From Chryseobacterium aquifrigidense (GTDB lineage: Bacteria > Bacteroidota > Bacteroidia > Flavobacteriales > Weeksellaceae): a stretch of 64,000 bases of DNA. The stretch spans positions 51,286 to 115,285 of the forward strand of contig NZ_VFPD01000006.1 of NCBI RefSeq assembly GCF_006716485.1, read 5' to 3'. Below are positions 1-7,754 of this stretch, in pieces; the first letter of the stretch is position 1; each line of letters opens with the position of its first letter. The translations under genes and the position numbers were made by a program. The notes beneath the pieces were generated by a model that worked only from the letters and a program-made list of their open reading frames with translations, was not told the DNA's origin and searched no databases.

Positions 1-342
1 CTTTTGAAAGTAGACAATCACAGTACGCTTCATGTTACCAATGTTTCATGGACTCTGAGTAAGTCAACGCTTAAAATTTCAGAAGTAAAAGCTGAAGAGC
101 GTCGTTTGAGTATTTATCCCAACCCAACAGATGGAGAAATTTTCATTAAAGGAAAACAAGGTTTTTCAAAAGAGGTAAAAGTAGAAGTATATGATGCTTC
201 AGGAAAGCTTATTCCATCCAGGTTTGAACTGAATGATTCTGCAATAAAGGTTGATATTAAAAACTATCCGGCAGGTACTTATCTGTTGAATGTAAAAGAA
301 AATAAAAATCTGATTATTTCTCAGAAAGTCATTAAAGAATAA
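1..342 (+). CDS. T9SS type A sorting domain protein, C-terminal part (5' truncated)
   Basis: The reading frame is open from the first base of the window, so this is the 3' end of a longer gene; the TTG at position 4 is not a credible start. The last 75 residues form a typical type A C-terminal sorting domain: a YPNPTDG motif, then VEVYDASGKLI, then a PAGTYLLNV strand and a short basic tail ending in VIKE. In this family the domain directs the protein through the type IX secretion system of Bacteroidota and is usually removed at the surface. The functional part of the protein lies upstream of the window, so its activity cannot be stated. It ends just before a strong hairpin shared with the convergent gene. 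Confidence 0.9.
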   Translation, partial: LLKVDNHSTLHVTNVSWTLSKSTLKISEVKAEERRLSIYPNPTDGEIFIKGKQGFSKEVKVEVYDASGKLIPSRFELNDSAIKVDIKNYPAGTYLLNVKENKNLIISQKVIKE

Positions 343-355
343 ATGAAATGATATG

Positions 356-380
356 AAAACCGGCTCCAGCAGCCGGTTTT
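356..380. terminator. Bidirectional rho-independent terminator
   Basis: AAAACCGGCT (356-365) and AGCCGGTTTT (371-380) form a perfect 10-bp stem with a 5-nt loop, flanked by A and T runs. It lies between the convergent T9SS gene and the 2H phosphoesterase gene and overlaps the stop of the latter. Confidence 0.85.
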
Positions 381-904
381 ATTTTTTCAGTTTTTTCTCT
401 GCGATAGGGATCCACTGGCCATCATGACGAAGAAGTACTATTTTATCAACTAAAAACTTAGTTTTATATTCCCTGTTTTCATATTTTTCCCAGGCTTTAA
501 GATAATTTTCCCAGGTCAGATCTCTGTATCCTACAGTCATATGCGGGTGAAAAGAATACTGAGCAAAATTAAAATACTCCTTTACCCTATGATAAAGCTC
601 TGTTAATTGAATGTTTTCTTTTGGCTGAATGTAAAGTACAGGATTTTTAGGATTGGGAAAGCTTCCGAAGCCATCCAGTTCCACTTCAAAAGGTGTGATT
701 TCCGTGTTGATCTTCTGAAAAGCAATATGAATATCCTCCTCTAATTCAATTTCTCTTGAAAACGGAGGAAAGAGTGTAATATGTGCTTCATTTTTCAAAG
801 CCTTGGAATTTGGCATAGTTTGTTGCCAGATCTTTTTTAAATACTTTTATATCTTCAATAATCTCCTGAGGAGGATAAACCGCAATGAAGTACATTTTTT
901 TCAT
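379..904 (-). pseudogene. 2'-5' RNA ligase family (2H phosphoesterase) protein, frameshifted
   Basis: The main frame (816 down to 379) has both catalytic-type motifs of the 2H phosphoesterase family: AHITLF near its start and HPHMTVG in the middle. Its apparent start is internal, because family members begin with about 25-30 more residues. Those residues are encoded just upstream in another frame: from ATG 904 (or 895) the minus strand reads MKKMYFIAVYPPQEIIEDIK and on to LATNYA, then goes out of frame. Removing one T from the TTT at 809-811 (an extra A in coding sense) joins the two into LATNYANSKALKNEAH. The gene is therefore either a recent frameshift mutant or carries a single-base sequence error. 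Family members act on 2',3'-cyclic phosphate or related nucleotide substrates; the substrate here is unknown. Confidence 0.8.
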
Positions 905-938
905 TCGGCAATTTAAAAAGTTTTTGTATTAAATTTAC

Positions 939-966
939 ATGCATAAGAAAATTATGCATAAGTTTG
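939..966 (+). promoter_or_regulatory. Candidate PadR operator and promoter
   Basis: ATGCATAA (939-946) and TTATGCAT (952-959) are perfect inverted repeats with a 5-nt spacer. The second arm runs directly into TAAGTTTG (959-966), a match to the Bacteroidota -7 box TAnnTTTG. No good -33 TTG lies at the right distance. PadR regulators typically bind such palindromes and repress their own promoter, so autoregulation is inferred. Confidence 0.55.
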
Positions 967-986
967 CAATGTATATAAATCATTCT

Positions 987-1310
987 ATGAAAAAGAATAG
1001 TCTTTATAAAGGTACCCTGCAGAATATTATTTTGAAGCTCCTCTCAAAAGAAGTTAAAATGTATGGGTATCAGATTACTCAAAGAGCGAAAGAACTTACT
1101 CTTGGTGAGCTTGAAATGACAGAAGGGGCACTCTATCCATTGTTGCATAAACTGGAAAGCGATGGAATGATCACTTCCGAAATTCAGAAGATTAACGGGA
1201 GAGACAGGAAATATTACCTGTTGACAGAAAAAGGCAAAAAACAACAGGCAGAACAGGAGACTGAGATGAAAAGCTATTTACTTAACCTACAGACAATATT
1301 CAATATATGA
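987..1310 (+). CDS. PadR family transcriptional regulator
   Basis: A 107-residue protein starting MKKNSLYKGT. It has the PadR winged-helix layout: ILKLLSKEVKMYGYQI (helix 1-2), the signature ALYPLLHKLESDGMI (recognition helix), and the wing RDRKYYLLTEKGKK followed by a C-terminal helix. An in-frame ATG at 939 lies inside the inverted repeat upstream and would add a non-family extension, so I place the start at 987. The stop overlaps the next gene by 4 bases (ATGA), indicating translational coupling with the membrane protein. In such pairs PadR usually represses itself and its partner until an effector or envelope stress relieves it; the effector is unknown here. Confidence 0.85.
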   Translation: MKKNSLYKGTLQNIILKLLSKEVKMYGYQITQRAKELTLGELEMTEGALYPLLHKLESDGMITSEIQKINGRDRKYYLLTEKGKKQQAEQETEMKSYLLNLQTIFNI

Positions 1311-2026
1311 TCACCGAATTACAGGAAAATAAAATTACGGATTATCTGATCACTCAGGAGCTGTCCTTAGATATTCTGGTGGAAATCAGAGATCACATGA
1401 TCAGCCAGATTTCAGATATTCAGTTTAATGAGAATATCAATTTCGAGGAAGCTTTCTTAAAGGTAAAAGAATCCTGGGATGGCGAGTTTAAGATGGTTAA
1501 TTACCTGTTATTTTATCCCACTAAAATTCCTTTGATTGCTAAAAGAATTATTCAGGAAAAATACAGCAGCCTTTTCAAAAAATCTTTGATGATAGGTGTT
1601 CTGGCATTTGGTGTTAACCTTATATTGATTTTTTTGGCAGGAAATCAGGAGGACTATAAAATACTTTTCAGACTTCTTAATGGATCATTTGTATTGACAA
1701 CCATATTGATATGGATTTTTAATTATAAAATCTGGAAATATATAAAAGCAGACTTTAAATACAAAGGAAAATGTCTTTATACCATGTATCAGCAGAATCT
1801 CGGATTAATGGTTGTATGCACCACTTCTATGACGCAGGTAGCATTGAAGAGCGGAGATTATGCTTACCAGTTTTTCAGCCAACAAAATTATACAGATGTT
1901 GTTGGAGTTCTGGTGACTCTAGTTCTTCCTTTCGTATTGCAGGTATCTCTTGCTTTTGCGGTATTCAGTTTTCTGGAACATAAAAAGAACCTTGTAAAAA
2001 TGCAGGAATTTCTGGATCCGGCATAG
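1307..2026 (+). CDS. PadR-coupled multipass membrane protein, unknown function
   Basis: 239 residues. The first 95 are soluble and mainly helical, with the look of the DUF1700/HAAS-type N-terminal domains that accompany PadR genes (a short helical region ending in a conserved W, here SWDGEFKMV). Four hydrophobic segments follow, at about residues 96-116, 127-145, 165-180 and 200-222. The start codon overlaps the padR stop by 4 bases, so the two are expressed together. I do not recognise a catalytic motif. By analogy with padR-HAAS pairs it may sense or modulate membrane state, but that is inference. Confidence 0.75.
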   Translation: MITELQENKITDYLITQELSLDILVEIRDHMISQISDIQFNENINFEEAFLKVKESWDGEFKMVNYLLFYPTKIPLIAKRIIQEKYSSLFKKSLMIGVLAFGVNLILIFLAGNQEDYKILFRLLNGSFVLTTILIWIFNYKIWKYIKADFKYKGKCLYTMYQQNLGLMVVCTTSMTQVALKSGDYAYQFFSQQNYTDVVGVLVTLVLPFVLQVSLAFAVFSFLEHKKNLVKMQEFLDPA

Positions 2027-2041
2027 AAAATTACCAGTAAA

Positions 2042-3154
2042 CTAATGCTTTGGTCTAAGTTGTGTAAGTGTATTCTCCAGATGATCAGTGATCTTTTTTA
2101 CTTCAATATGAGGTCTGAAGATCGCACCTTTTCCTTTTTCCTCATCAGCAATATTCGAAAGAATGATTATGGATGTTTTAGTGTCCGGATAATAAATATT
2201 TAAAGAGGGAGAACCTTTTACATAACCACTGTGGAAATAGGAATTAGGCTGGCCGATATTAAGCATGATTCCGTAAGCATAACCCATTTTTCCAAATGTA
2301 GCATGATGCCTTTCTGCGCTTTTGGCCATGAAAAGTTTCAATGTTTCAGGTTTCAAAATTTTTCCGCCGTACAGTGCATTATTCCATGAGTGAAGATCCT
2401 GAATGGTAGAAAGTATTCCACCGGCAGGCGTTCCGATTTCTGGTCCTCCTAATCTTTTCGGCATATTGGGAACCTCTGAGAATTTAACAGGAGTACCAAC
2501 ATAAGCACTGGCAAAATTATGACCTTTAAAAATATCTCCTGTTGAGGAATGAGTCATCCCTGCTTTTCTAAAAAGTTCCAATGCATTTTCATGATAAGAT
2601 TTTCCAGAGACTTTTTCCACAATTTTTCCAAGTGCATTGAAGCCATCATTGGAATAATAGAAATCTGTTCCGCTTTTGAACATCAGCTTTCCACCCATAA
2701 GATTCAATCCGGAAGTATGGTTTAACAGTTGATGAATCGTAATATTTTCATATTCCCTGGTCTGAAATTCTTTCAGGTATTTTGATGCCTTATCGGTTAC
2801 ATTAAGTTTTCCCTGTTCCATCTGAAGCAAGACTAAAACAGCGGTGAATTGTTTGCTCACAGATCCGATCGCAAAAATGGTATTGCTGTCAATTTTAGTT
2901 TTTCTTTTAAAATCTGAGTATCCGTTTTCCCTTCTGTAAAGTAGGGTAGAATCTTTAAAGACGGCAATACTTCCATTGAAATGATATTTTTTGAAAGCAG
3001 AATCAATCTGTTGCTCTAAAAGTGTTTTCTGAAAAGCAACAATGGTTGAATCAATGATAGCTTTTTTATCAACCGGGGCAATTTTTGAAACCTCAGTTGT
3101 GGTACAGGAAGATAAAAAGCAGAAAAAGGACAGGAATAATAAATTTTTGATCAC
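2042..3154 (-). CDS. Serine hydrolase lipoprotein, class C beta-lactamase fold
   Basis: 370 residues with a lipoprotein signal (lipobox ending at Cys17, LSSC). The catalytic triad motifs of the beta-lactamase class C/penicillin-binding family are visible: SVSK (Ser98, Lys101), YSN in FYYSNDGFNALG, and HSG in YFHSGYVKG. The family includes DD-peptidases, esterases and beta-lactamases; nothing here singles out the substrate, and beta-lactam resistance should not be assumed. The protein probably sits in the periplasm or on the outer membrane. The start codon is GTG (3154-3152); an upstream in-frame TAA with no other start in between supports it. Monocistronic, transcribed towards the padR operon. 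Confidence 0.85.
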   Translation of the reverse strand: MIKNLLFLSFFCFLSSCTTTEVSKIAPVDKKAIIDSTIVAFQKTLLEQQIDSAFKKYHFNGSIAVFKDSTLLYRRENGYSDFKRKTKIDSNTIFAIGSVSKQFTAVLVLLQMEQGKLNVTDKASKYLKEFQTREYENITIHQLLNHTSGLNLMGGKLMFKSGTDFYYSNDGFNALGKIVEKVSGKSYHENALELFRKAGMTHSSTGDIFKGHNFASAYVGTPVKFSEVPNMPKRLGGPEIGTPAGGILSTIQDLHSWNNALYGGKILKPETLKLFMAKSAERHHATFGKMGYAYGIMLNIGQPNSYFHSGYVKGSPSLNIYYPDTKTSIIILSNIADEEKGKGAIFRPHIEVKKITDHLENTLTQLRPKH

Positions 3155-3339
3155 AGGTGTTGTATTTTTAAATGATGATTGATATTCTTAAAGATACTAA
3201 AATATCCTGAAGAGCAGTAAGGGAAGCAAATTGCGTGCTAAGATAGGCTGGCGGATCAAGTTAATATAAATTTAATGAGTCTTTGTATCATATTTTATAC
3301 TCTAACCGGAAGTACCGTCGAAAAGAGAATACATTGAAA

Positions 3340-3366
3340 AAGCCTGTGTAAGAAATTCACAGGCTT
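3340..3366 (-). terminator. Terminator overlapping the stop of the PP-loop gene
   Basis: AAGCCTGTG (3340-3348) and CACAGGCTT (3358-3366) make a 9-bp stem with a 9-nt loop; on the minus strand it is followed by TTTTC. It overlaps the stop codon at 3365. Confidence 0.75.
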
Positions 3367-4075
3367 ATTTTAATACCAGGTCACTGAACCAGAAAACATA
3401 TTCGCTATCTTCTTCTTCAGGGCTTGTTTTAGGTTTGGGATAAGTCTTTTTCACGGTTTCCCTGATTTCGAACTGAATCGGATTTTTGAAAATGGGCCCA
3501 TCAAAAGTAAAGGTGTGAAATTCTCCGTTTTCTCCGCATGGATCTACATTTTCAGGAAGGTCATCAATGAATTGCTGATCAATAATTCGTCCGGCAAAAC
3601 TTTTATCCAGATAAGTTCCGTTTACACAGGTTACAATGGTTTTAAAACCAAGATCTAAAAATTCATGGATGAGGTTGGATGTATCTTCTTTCCACAAGGG
3701 AAATACGGCTTTCATACCGACAGCACTTAATTGGTCTTCTCTGTATTTTCGCAGATCTTCCAGAAAAATATCACCGAAAACGGAATGGGTAATACCCTGA
3801 GCTTGAATTCCGGCCATTGTTGTACTCATAATTTGCTGATACTCTTCCATTGACGGTTCTTTAGGAAGCTCCATTTTAATCAATGGAATTCCGAGGCTTT
3901 CCGCTTGTCTTTCTAAAAGCGATACATGAACTCCATGCATGGAAATCCGTTGAAACTTCTTATTAATGCTGGTAAGCAGTGTGGAAATCTCATATTGATC
4001 CTCCTGTAGTATTTTGTAAAGAGCCAGGGAAGAATCTTTTCCGCTGCTCCAGTTGAATAAAGCTTTTGGTTTCAT
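3365..4075 (-). CDS. Diphthine-ammonia ligase-like PP-loop ATPase
   Basis: 236 residues beginning MKPKALFNWSSGKDSS. The SSGKDS sequence is the PP-loop that binds ATP in the adenine nucleotide alpha-hydrolase superfamily, and the overall pattern (MHGVH, FGDIFLEDLRKYRE, CGENGEFHTF) is that of the Diphthami_syn_2/MJ0570-type family. In eukaryotes and archaea relatives amidate diphthine on EF-2; bacteria lack diphthamide, so the bacterial substrate is unknown. An in-frame ATG 13 codons upstream (4114) lies beyond the terminator hairpin of the preceding icmF gene, whose arms would be coding; the start at 4075 avoids this and fits the family. It therefore probably has its own promoter or depends on readthrough. 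Confidence 0.8.
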   Translation of the reverse strand: MKPKALFNWSSGKDSSLALYKILQEDQYEISTLLTSINKKFQRISMHGVHVSLLERQAESLGIPLIKMELPKEPSMEEYQQIMSTTMAGIQAQGITHSVFGDIFLEDLRKYREDQLSAVGMKAVFPLWKEDTSNLIHEFLDLGFKTIVTCVNGTYLDKSFAGRIIDQQFIDDLPENVDPCGENGEFHTFTFDGPIFKNPIQFEIRETVKKTYPKPKTSPEEEDSEYVFWFSDLVLK

Positions 4076-4084
4076 TGTAAAAAT

Positions 4085-4111
4085 AAAAATCTCCCAAAAA
4101 TAGGGAGATTT
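4085..4111 (-). terminator. Terminator of icmF
   Basis: AAATCTCCC (4087-4095) and GGGAGATTT (4103-4111) form a perfect 9-bp stem with a 7-nt loop, followed on the minus strand by TTATTTTTAC. It lies 37 bases past the icmF stop. Confidence 0.8.
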
Positions 4112-4147
4112 CATGTATTTATAAATTATAATGATTGTATCTGTAGA

Positions 4148-7100
4148 TTACATATTTCTTCTGTACTTACCACCCACTTCAAATAAAGCGTTGGTAATTT
4201 GTCCTAAAGAACAGTATTTCACTGCATCCATCATTACTTCAAATAAGTTTTGCTGGTTGATGGCTGCATGCTGAAGTTGTTTCAGAGCCTCTTCGGATCT
4301 GCTGTCATTTGCTTGCTGGAAGTTATGAAGGGATTCAATCTGTGCCTGTTTCTCTTCCTCCGTAGAACGGATAACTTCTCCAGGTAAAACTGTTGGTGAA
4401 CCGTCTTTTCCTAAGAAAGTATTTACTCCGATAATCGGATATTCACCTGTATGTTTCAGCCATTCGTAATGCATTGACTCTTCCTGGATTTTTGAACGCT
4501 GATACATCGTTTCCATCGCTCCAAGAACACCTCCTCTTTCTGTGATTCTGTCAAATTCTGCATATACAGCTTCCTCAACAAGATCCGTTAATTCTTCAAT
4601 AATAAATGATCCCTGAAGCGGATTCTCGTTTTTAGCCAATCCTAATTCTTTATTGATGATTAGCTGGATTGCCATTGCTCTTCTTACAGACTGCTCGGTA
4701 GGAGTTGTAATTGCTTCATCATAAGCATTGGTATGGAGAGAGTTACAGTTATCATAGATGGCATACAGTGCCTGAAGCGTAGTTCGGATATCGTTGAAAT
4801 CAATTTCCTGAGCGTGCAGAGAACGTCCCGAAGTCTGGATGTGGTATTTCAGCATCTGGCTTCTTTCGTCAGCGCCATACTTTAATTTCATGGCTTTTGC
4901 CCAGATTCTTCTTGCTACACGTCCGATGACAGAATATTCAGGGTCAATACCGTTGGAGAAGAAGAAAGATAGGTTGGGAGCAAAATCATTGATATCCATT
5001 CCACGGCTTAAGTAATATTCCACGTAAGTGAATCCGTTAGCCAGTGTGAATGCCAATTGGGAAACCGGATTCGCTCCTGCTTCAGCAATATGATATCCTG
5101 AAATGGAAACAGAGTAGAAGTTTCTTACTTTTTCTCTGATAAAATACTCCTGAACGTCACCCATCAATCTCAGGGCAAATTCCGTAGAGAAAATACACGT
5201 ATTCTGAGCCTGGTCTTCTTTTAAGATATCTGCCTGAACAGTACCACGAACCGTAGCAATCGTTTTAGCTTTAATTTCTGCATATACATCGGCAGGGATT
5301 ACTTCATCACCGGTTAATCCTAAAAGCTGTAGTCCTAAGCCATTATTGGATGGAGGAAGTTCACCGTTATATTTTGGCCTTTCTAACCCCTTATCGTCAA
5401 ATTTTTCTTTAAGCTTAGCTTCTACTTTAGCTTCTAAACCGTTTTCTTTGATATATTTTTCAACATTCTGATCGATGGCAGCATTCATAAAGAAAGCCAG
5501 TAGCATCGGTGCAGGACCGTTGATCGTCATTGAAACTGAGGTTAGTGCATTGACAAGATCAAATCCGGAATATAATTTCTTCGCATCATCTAATGTTGCA
5601 ATAGAAACTCCCGCATTCCCGATTTTACCATAAATATCCGGTGGTAAAGCAGGATCCTGACCGTATAACGTTACAGAGTCAAATGCTGTAGATAAACGTT
5701 TTGCAGGCATTTCTGCAGAAACATAATGGAATCTTCTGTTGGTTCTTTCAGGACCTCCTTCTCCTGCAAACATCCTTGTTGGATCTTCACCTGTTCTTTT
5801 GAACGGATAAATACCTGCAGTATAAGGGAAGCTTCCCGGAAGGTTTTCCTGGCCTTTCCATTTGATCAGATCTCCCCAGTCATTGTATTTTGGTAATGCA
5901 ATTTTTGGAATTCTCAAGTGAGATAAAGATTCTGTGAACGTTTCCACTTTAATTTCTTTACCTCTTACGTAATAAGAATAAAACTCGGCATGGAAAGCCT
6001 TTTTCGTATCGTCCCAAGTCTTTAAGAAGTCGATGTTATCCTGTTGAAGCTCTTTTTCTGCCTTTTGGTATTCAGCATCCAGAACTTCATTCGAAATGAT
6101 ATTTTTAACGCCTTCAATATGATACATTTTTCTGGCTAACTCAGCCTGCTTTTCAATATTGATGTCGTATTGTTTGTTGTTTTCAACGATTTCAGAAAGG
6201 TAACGGACTCTTTTTGGAGGAATAATGGTTACTTCTTCTGTAACTTCCTGTTCTACAAAAGTTTTTAGATTTAATTCAGAGAATTTATTATTTACTTTTG
6301 ATACTAATCTGTTGTATAATTCTGTTGTTCCGTGATCATTAAACTGAGAAGCTTTGGTGGCATATACCGGCATATCATCTAACGGGCTTTCCCATAGTAA
6401 ATGGTTTCTCTGGAACTGTTTTCTTACTGCCTGAAGAGCATCCAGTGCACCACGTTTGTCAGATTTATTCAATGCTACTAGATCCGCATAGTCTAACATG
6501 TCGATTTTTTCCAACTGTGTAGAAGCTCCATATTCAGGAGTCATTACATACATGGAAACATCTGCGAAATCGGAAACTTCCGAACCAGACTGCCCGATCC
6601 CTGAAGTTTCAAGAATAATAACATCCGGATGAGCCAGTTTCAGTACATTAAGCGCAGAGTGAATGAAAGGAGAAACAGAAACGTTATTTTCTCTGGTTGC
6701 CATAGAACGCATATAAACTCTTGGATCATTGATCGCATTCATACGGATTCTGTCTCCCAATAAAGCACCTCCTGTTTTCTTTTTCGAAGGGTCGATGGAA
6801 ATAATAGCGATTTTTTTATCGGTATTTGAACGTAAGAAACGTCTTACCAGTTCATCTGTTAAAGAAGATTTACCCGCACCTCCGGTACCTGTAATACCAA
6901 TAATCGGAATGGTTAAGTCTTTGGATTTTTCGTCGATTGCCTTTACAAGCTCAGGTTTTTCTTCTGAAAAGTTTTCAACGGCTGAGATGATTTGTGCAAT
7001 ACTTGACGGGTTTTCAAAGCTGATATCATCAAGATCTTTTGCGGTAACATCTTTTCCGGTAGCGAAATCTGATCGGTGTACCAGATCATCAATCATTCCC

Positions 7101-7495
7101 TGAAGCCCAAGCTCACGGCCGTCATCCGGAGAATAAATTCTGTCAATTCCGTAAGACATAAGGTCTTTGATTTCTTCCGGAAGGATTACACCGCCACCGC
7201 CACCAAAAATTTTGATCTGCGGAGAATTCTTTTCTCTCAAAAGGTCATAGATATATTTGAAATATTCGTTGTGACCTCCCTGATATGAAGTTAATGCAAT
7301 AGCATTGGCATCTTCCTGGATAGCTGTATTTACAACTTCCTCTGCTGATTTATCGTGTCCTAAGTGGATCACTTCGCATCCTGTTCCCTGAATAACACGA
7401 CGCATAATATTGATCGCAGCATCATGCCCATCAAATAATGAGGCAGCAGTTACGATTCTTACCTTGTTGGTTGGAGTATATTTTTGGGTTTCCAT
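4148..7495 (-). CDS. icmF: Fused isobutyryl-CoA mutase (B12- and GTP-dependent), IcmF
   Basis: 1115 residues, the usual IcmF size. Domains in order: an N-terminal cobalamin-binding domain with SLFDGHDAA (His24 as the expected cobalt ligand) and a glycine-rich FGGGGG stretch; a G-protein chaperone domain with Walker A GTGGAGKSS near 203-211 and NKSD; and a C-terminal mutase TIM barrel (YPFKRTGEDPTRMFAGEGG). The substrate-pocket residues are those of isobutyryl-CoA mutases: a Phe in the TAGIYPF region and a Gln in QAQNTCIF, where methylmalonyl-CoA mutase has Tyr and Arg (VRNT). It should interconvert isobutyryl-CoA and n-butyryl-CoA using adenosylcobalamin, with the G domain loading the cofactor; related fusions also act on pivalyl- and isovaleryl-CoA. 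A TATATTTG box lies just upstream. Confidence 0.93.
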   Translation of the reverse strand: METQKYTPTNKVRIVTAASLFDGHDAAINIMRRVIQGTGCEVIHLGHDKSAEEVVNTAIQEDANAIALTSYQGGHNEYFKYIYDLLREKNSPQIKIFGGGGGVILPEEIKDLMSYGIDRIYSPDDGRELGLQGMIDDLVHRSDFATGKDVTAKDLDDISFENPSSIAQIISAVENFSEEKPELVKAIDEKSKDLTIPIIGITGTGGAGKSSLTDELVRRFLRSNTDKKIAIISIDPSKKKTGGALLGDRIRMNAINDPRVYMRSMATRENNVSVSPFIHSALNVLKLAHPDVIILETSGIGQSGSEVSDFADVSMYVMTPEYGASTQLEKIDMLDYADLVALNKSDKRGALDALQAVRKQFQRNHLLWESPLDDMPVYATKASQFNDHGTTELYNRLVSKVNNKFSELNLKTFVEQEVTEEVTIIPPKRVRYLSEIVENNKQYDINIEKQAELARKMYHIEGVKNIISNEVLDAEYQKAEKELQQDNIDFLKTWDDTKKAFHAEFYSYYVRGKEIKVETFTESLSHLRIPKIALPKYNDWGDLIKWKGQENLPGSFPYTAGIYPFKRTGEDPTRMFAGEGGPERTNRRFHYVSAEMPAKRLSTAFDSVTLYGQDPALPPDIYGKIGNAGVSIATLDDAKKLYSGFDLVNALTSVSMTINGPAPMLLAFFMNAAIDQNVEKYIKENGLEAKVEAKLKEKFDDKGLERPKYNGELPPSNNGLGLQLLGLTGDEVIPADVYAEIKAKTIATVRGTVQADILKEDQAQNTCIFSTEFALRLMGDVQEYFIREKVRNFYSVSISGYHIAEAGANPVSQLAFTLANGFTYVEYYLSRGMDINDFAPNLSFFFSNGIDPEYSVIGRVARRIWAKAMKLKYGADERSQMLKYHIQTSGRSLHAQEIDFNDIRTTLQALYAIYDNCNSLHTNAYDEAITTPTEQSVRRAMAIQLIINKELGLAKNENPLQGSFIIEELTDLVEEAVYAEFDRITERGGVLGAMETMYQRSKIQEESMHYEWLKHTGEYPIIGVNTFLGKDGSPTVLPGEVIRSTEEEKQAQIESLHNFQQANDSRSEEALKQLQHAAINQQNLFEVMMDAVKYCSLGQITNALFEVGGKYRRNM

Positions 7496-7522
7496 AAAAA
7501 TTCTAGAAAGTTTCTAAGTTCT

Positions 7523-7530
7523 CAAATATA
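7523..7530 (-). promoter_or_regulatory. Candidate -7 box of the icmF promoter
   Basis: TATATTTG on the minus strand matches the Bacteroidota -7 consensus TAnnTTTG and lies 27 bases before the icmF start. No clear TTG is found at the -33 position. Confidence 0.35.
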
Positions 7531-7669
7531 GTAATAAAATGAAAACCCTGTTGTGTGTATTAATGTTGTGATTTTCAGTAATTTGCGATAATTATTTTTT
7601 TCCTCCGAAAGACTTTGTTAGAGGTAAGGTCTGTATTTTACAGATTATTACACTTTTCTGTAAAAATAT

Positions 7670-7701
7670 AAATGTCAGCAGATAAAGTTCCGCTGACATT
7701 T
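7670..7701 (-). terminator. Terminator of the 7755-9400 operon
   Basis: AAATGTCAGC (7670-7679) and GCTGACATTT (7692-7701) pair perfectly over 10 bp with a 12-nt loop, followed on the minus strand by ATATTTTTAC. It is about 50 bases past the operon's last stop. Confidence 0.75.
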
Positions 7702-7754
7702 TTCTATTGTATTGCCCTGTAGTTTGTTTTTTATTTCAGGGGAAACTATCTGTA

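Noticed and set aside
939..986. Earlier ATG of padR at 939
   Set aside because: Lies inside the inverted repeat and upstream of the -7 box, and adds residues foreign to the family.
2042..3154. Serine hydrolase as a beta-lactamase resistance gene
   Set aside because: The SxxK, YSN and HSG motifs are common to many non-resistance esterases and peptidases; no evidence for drug hydrolysis.
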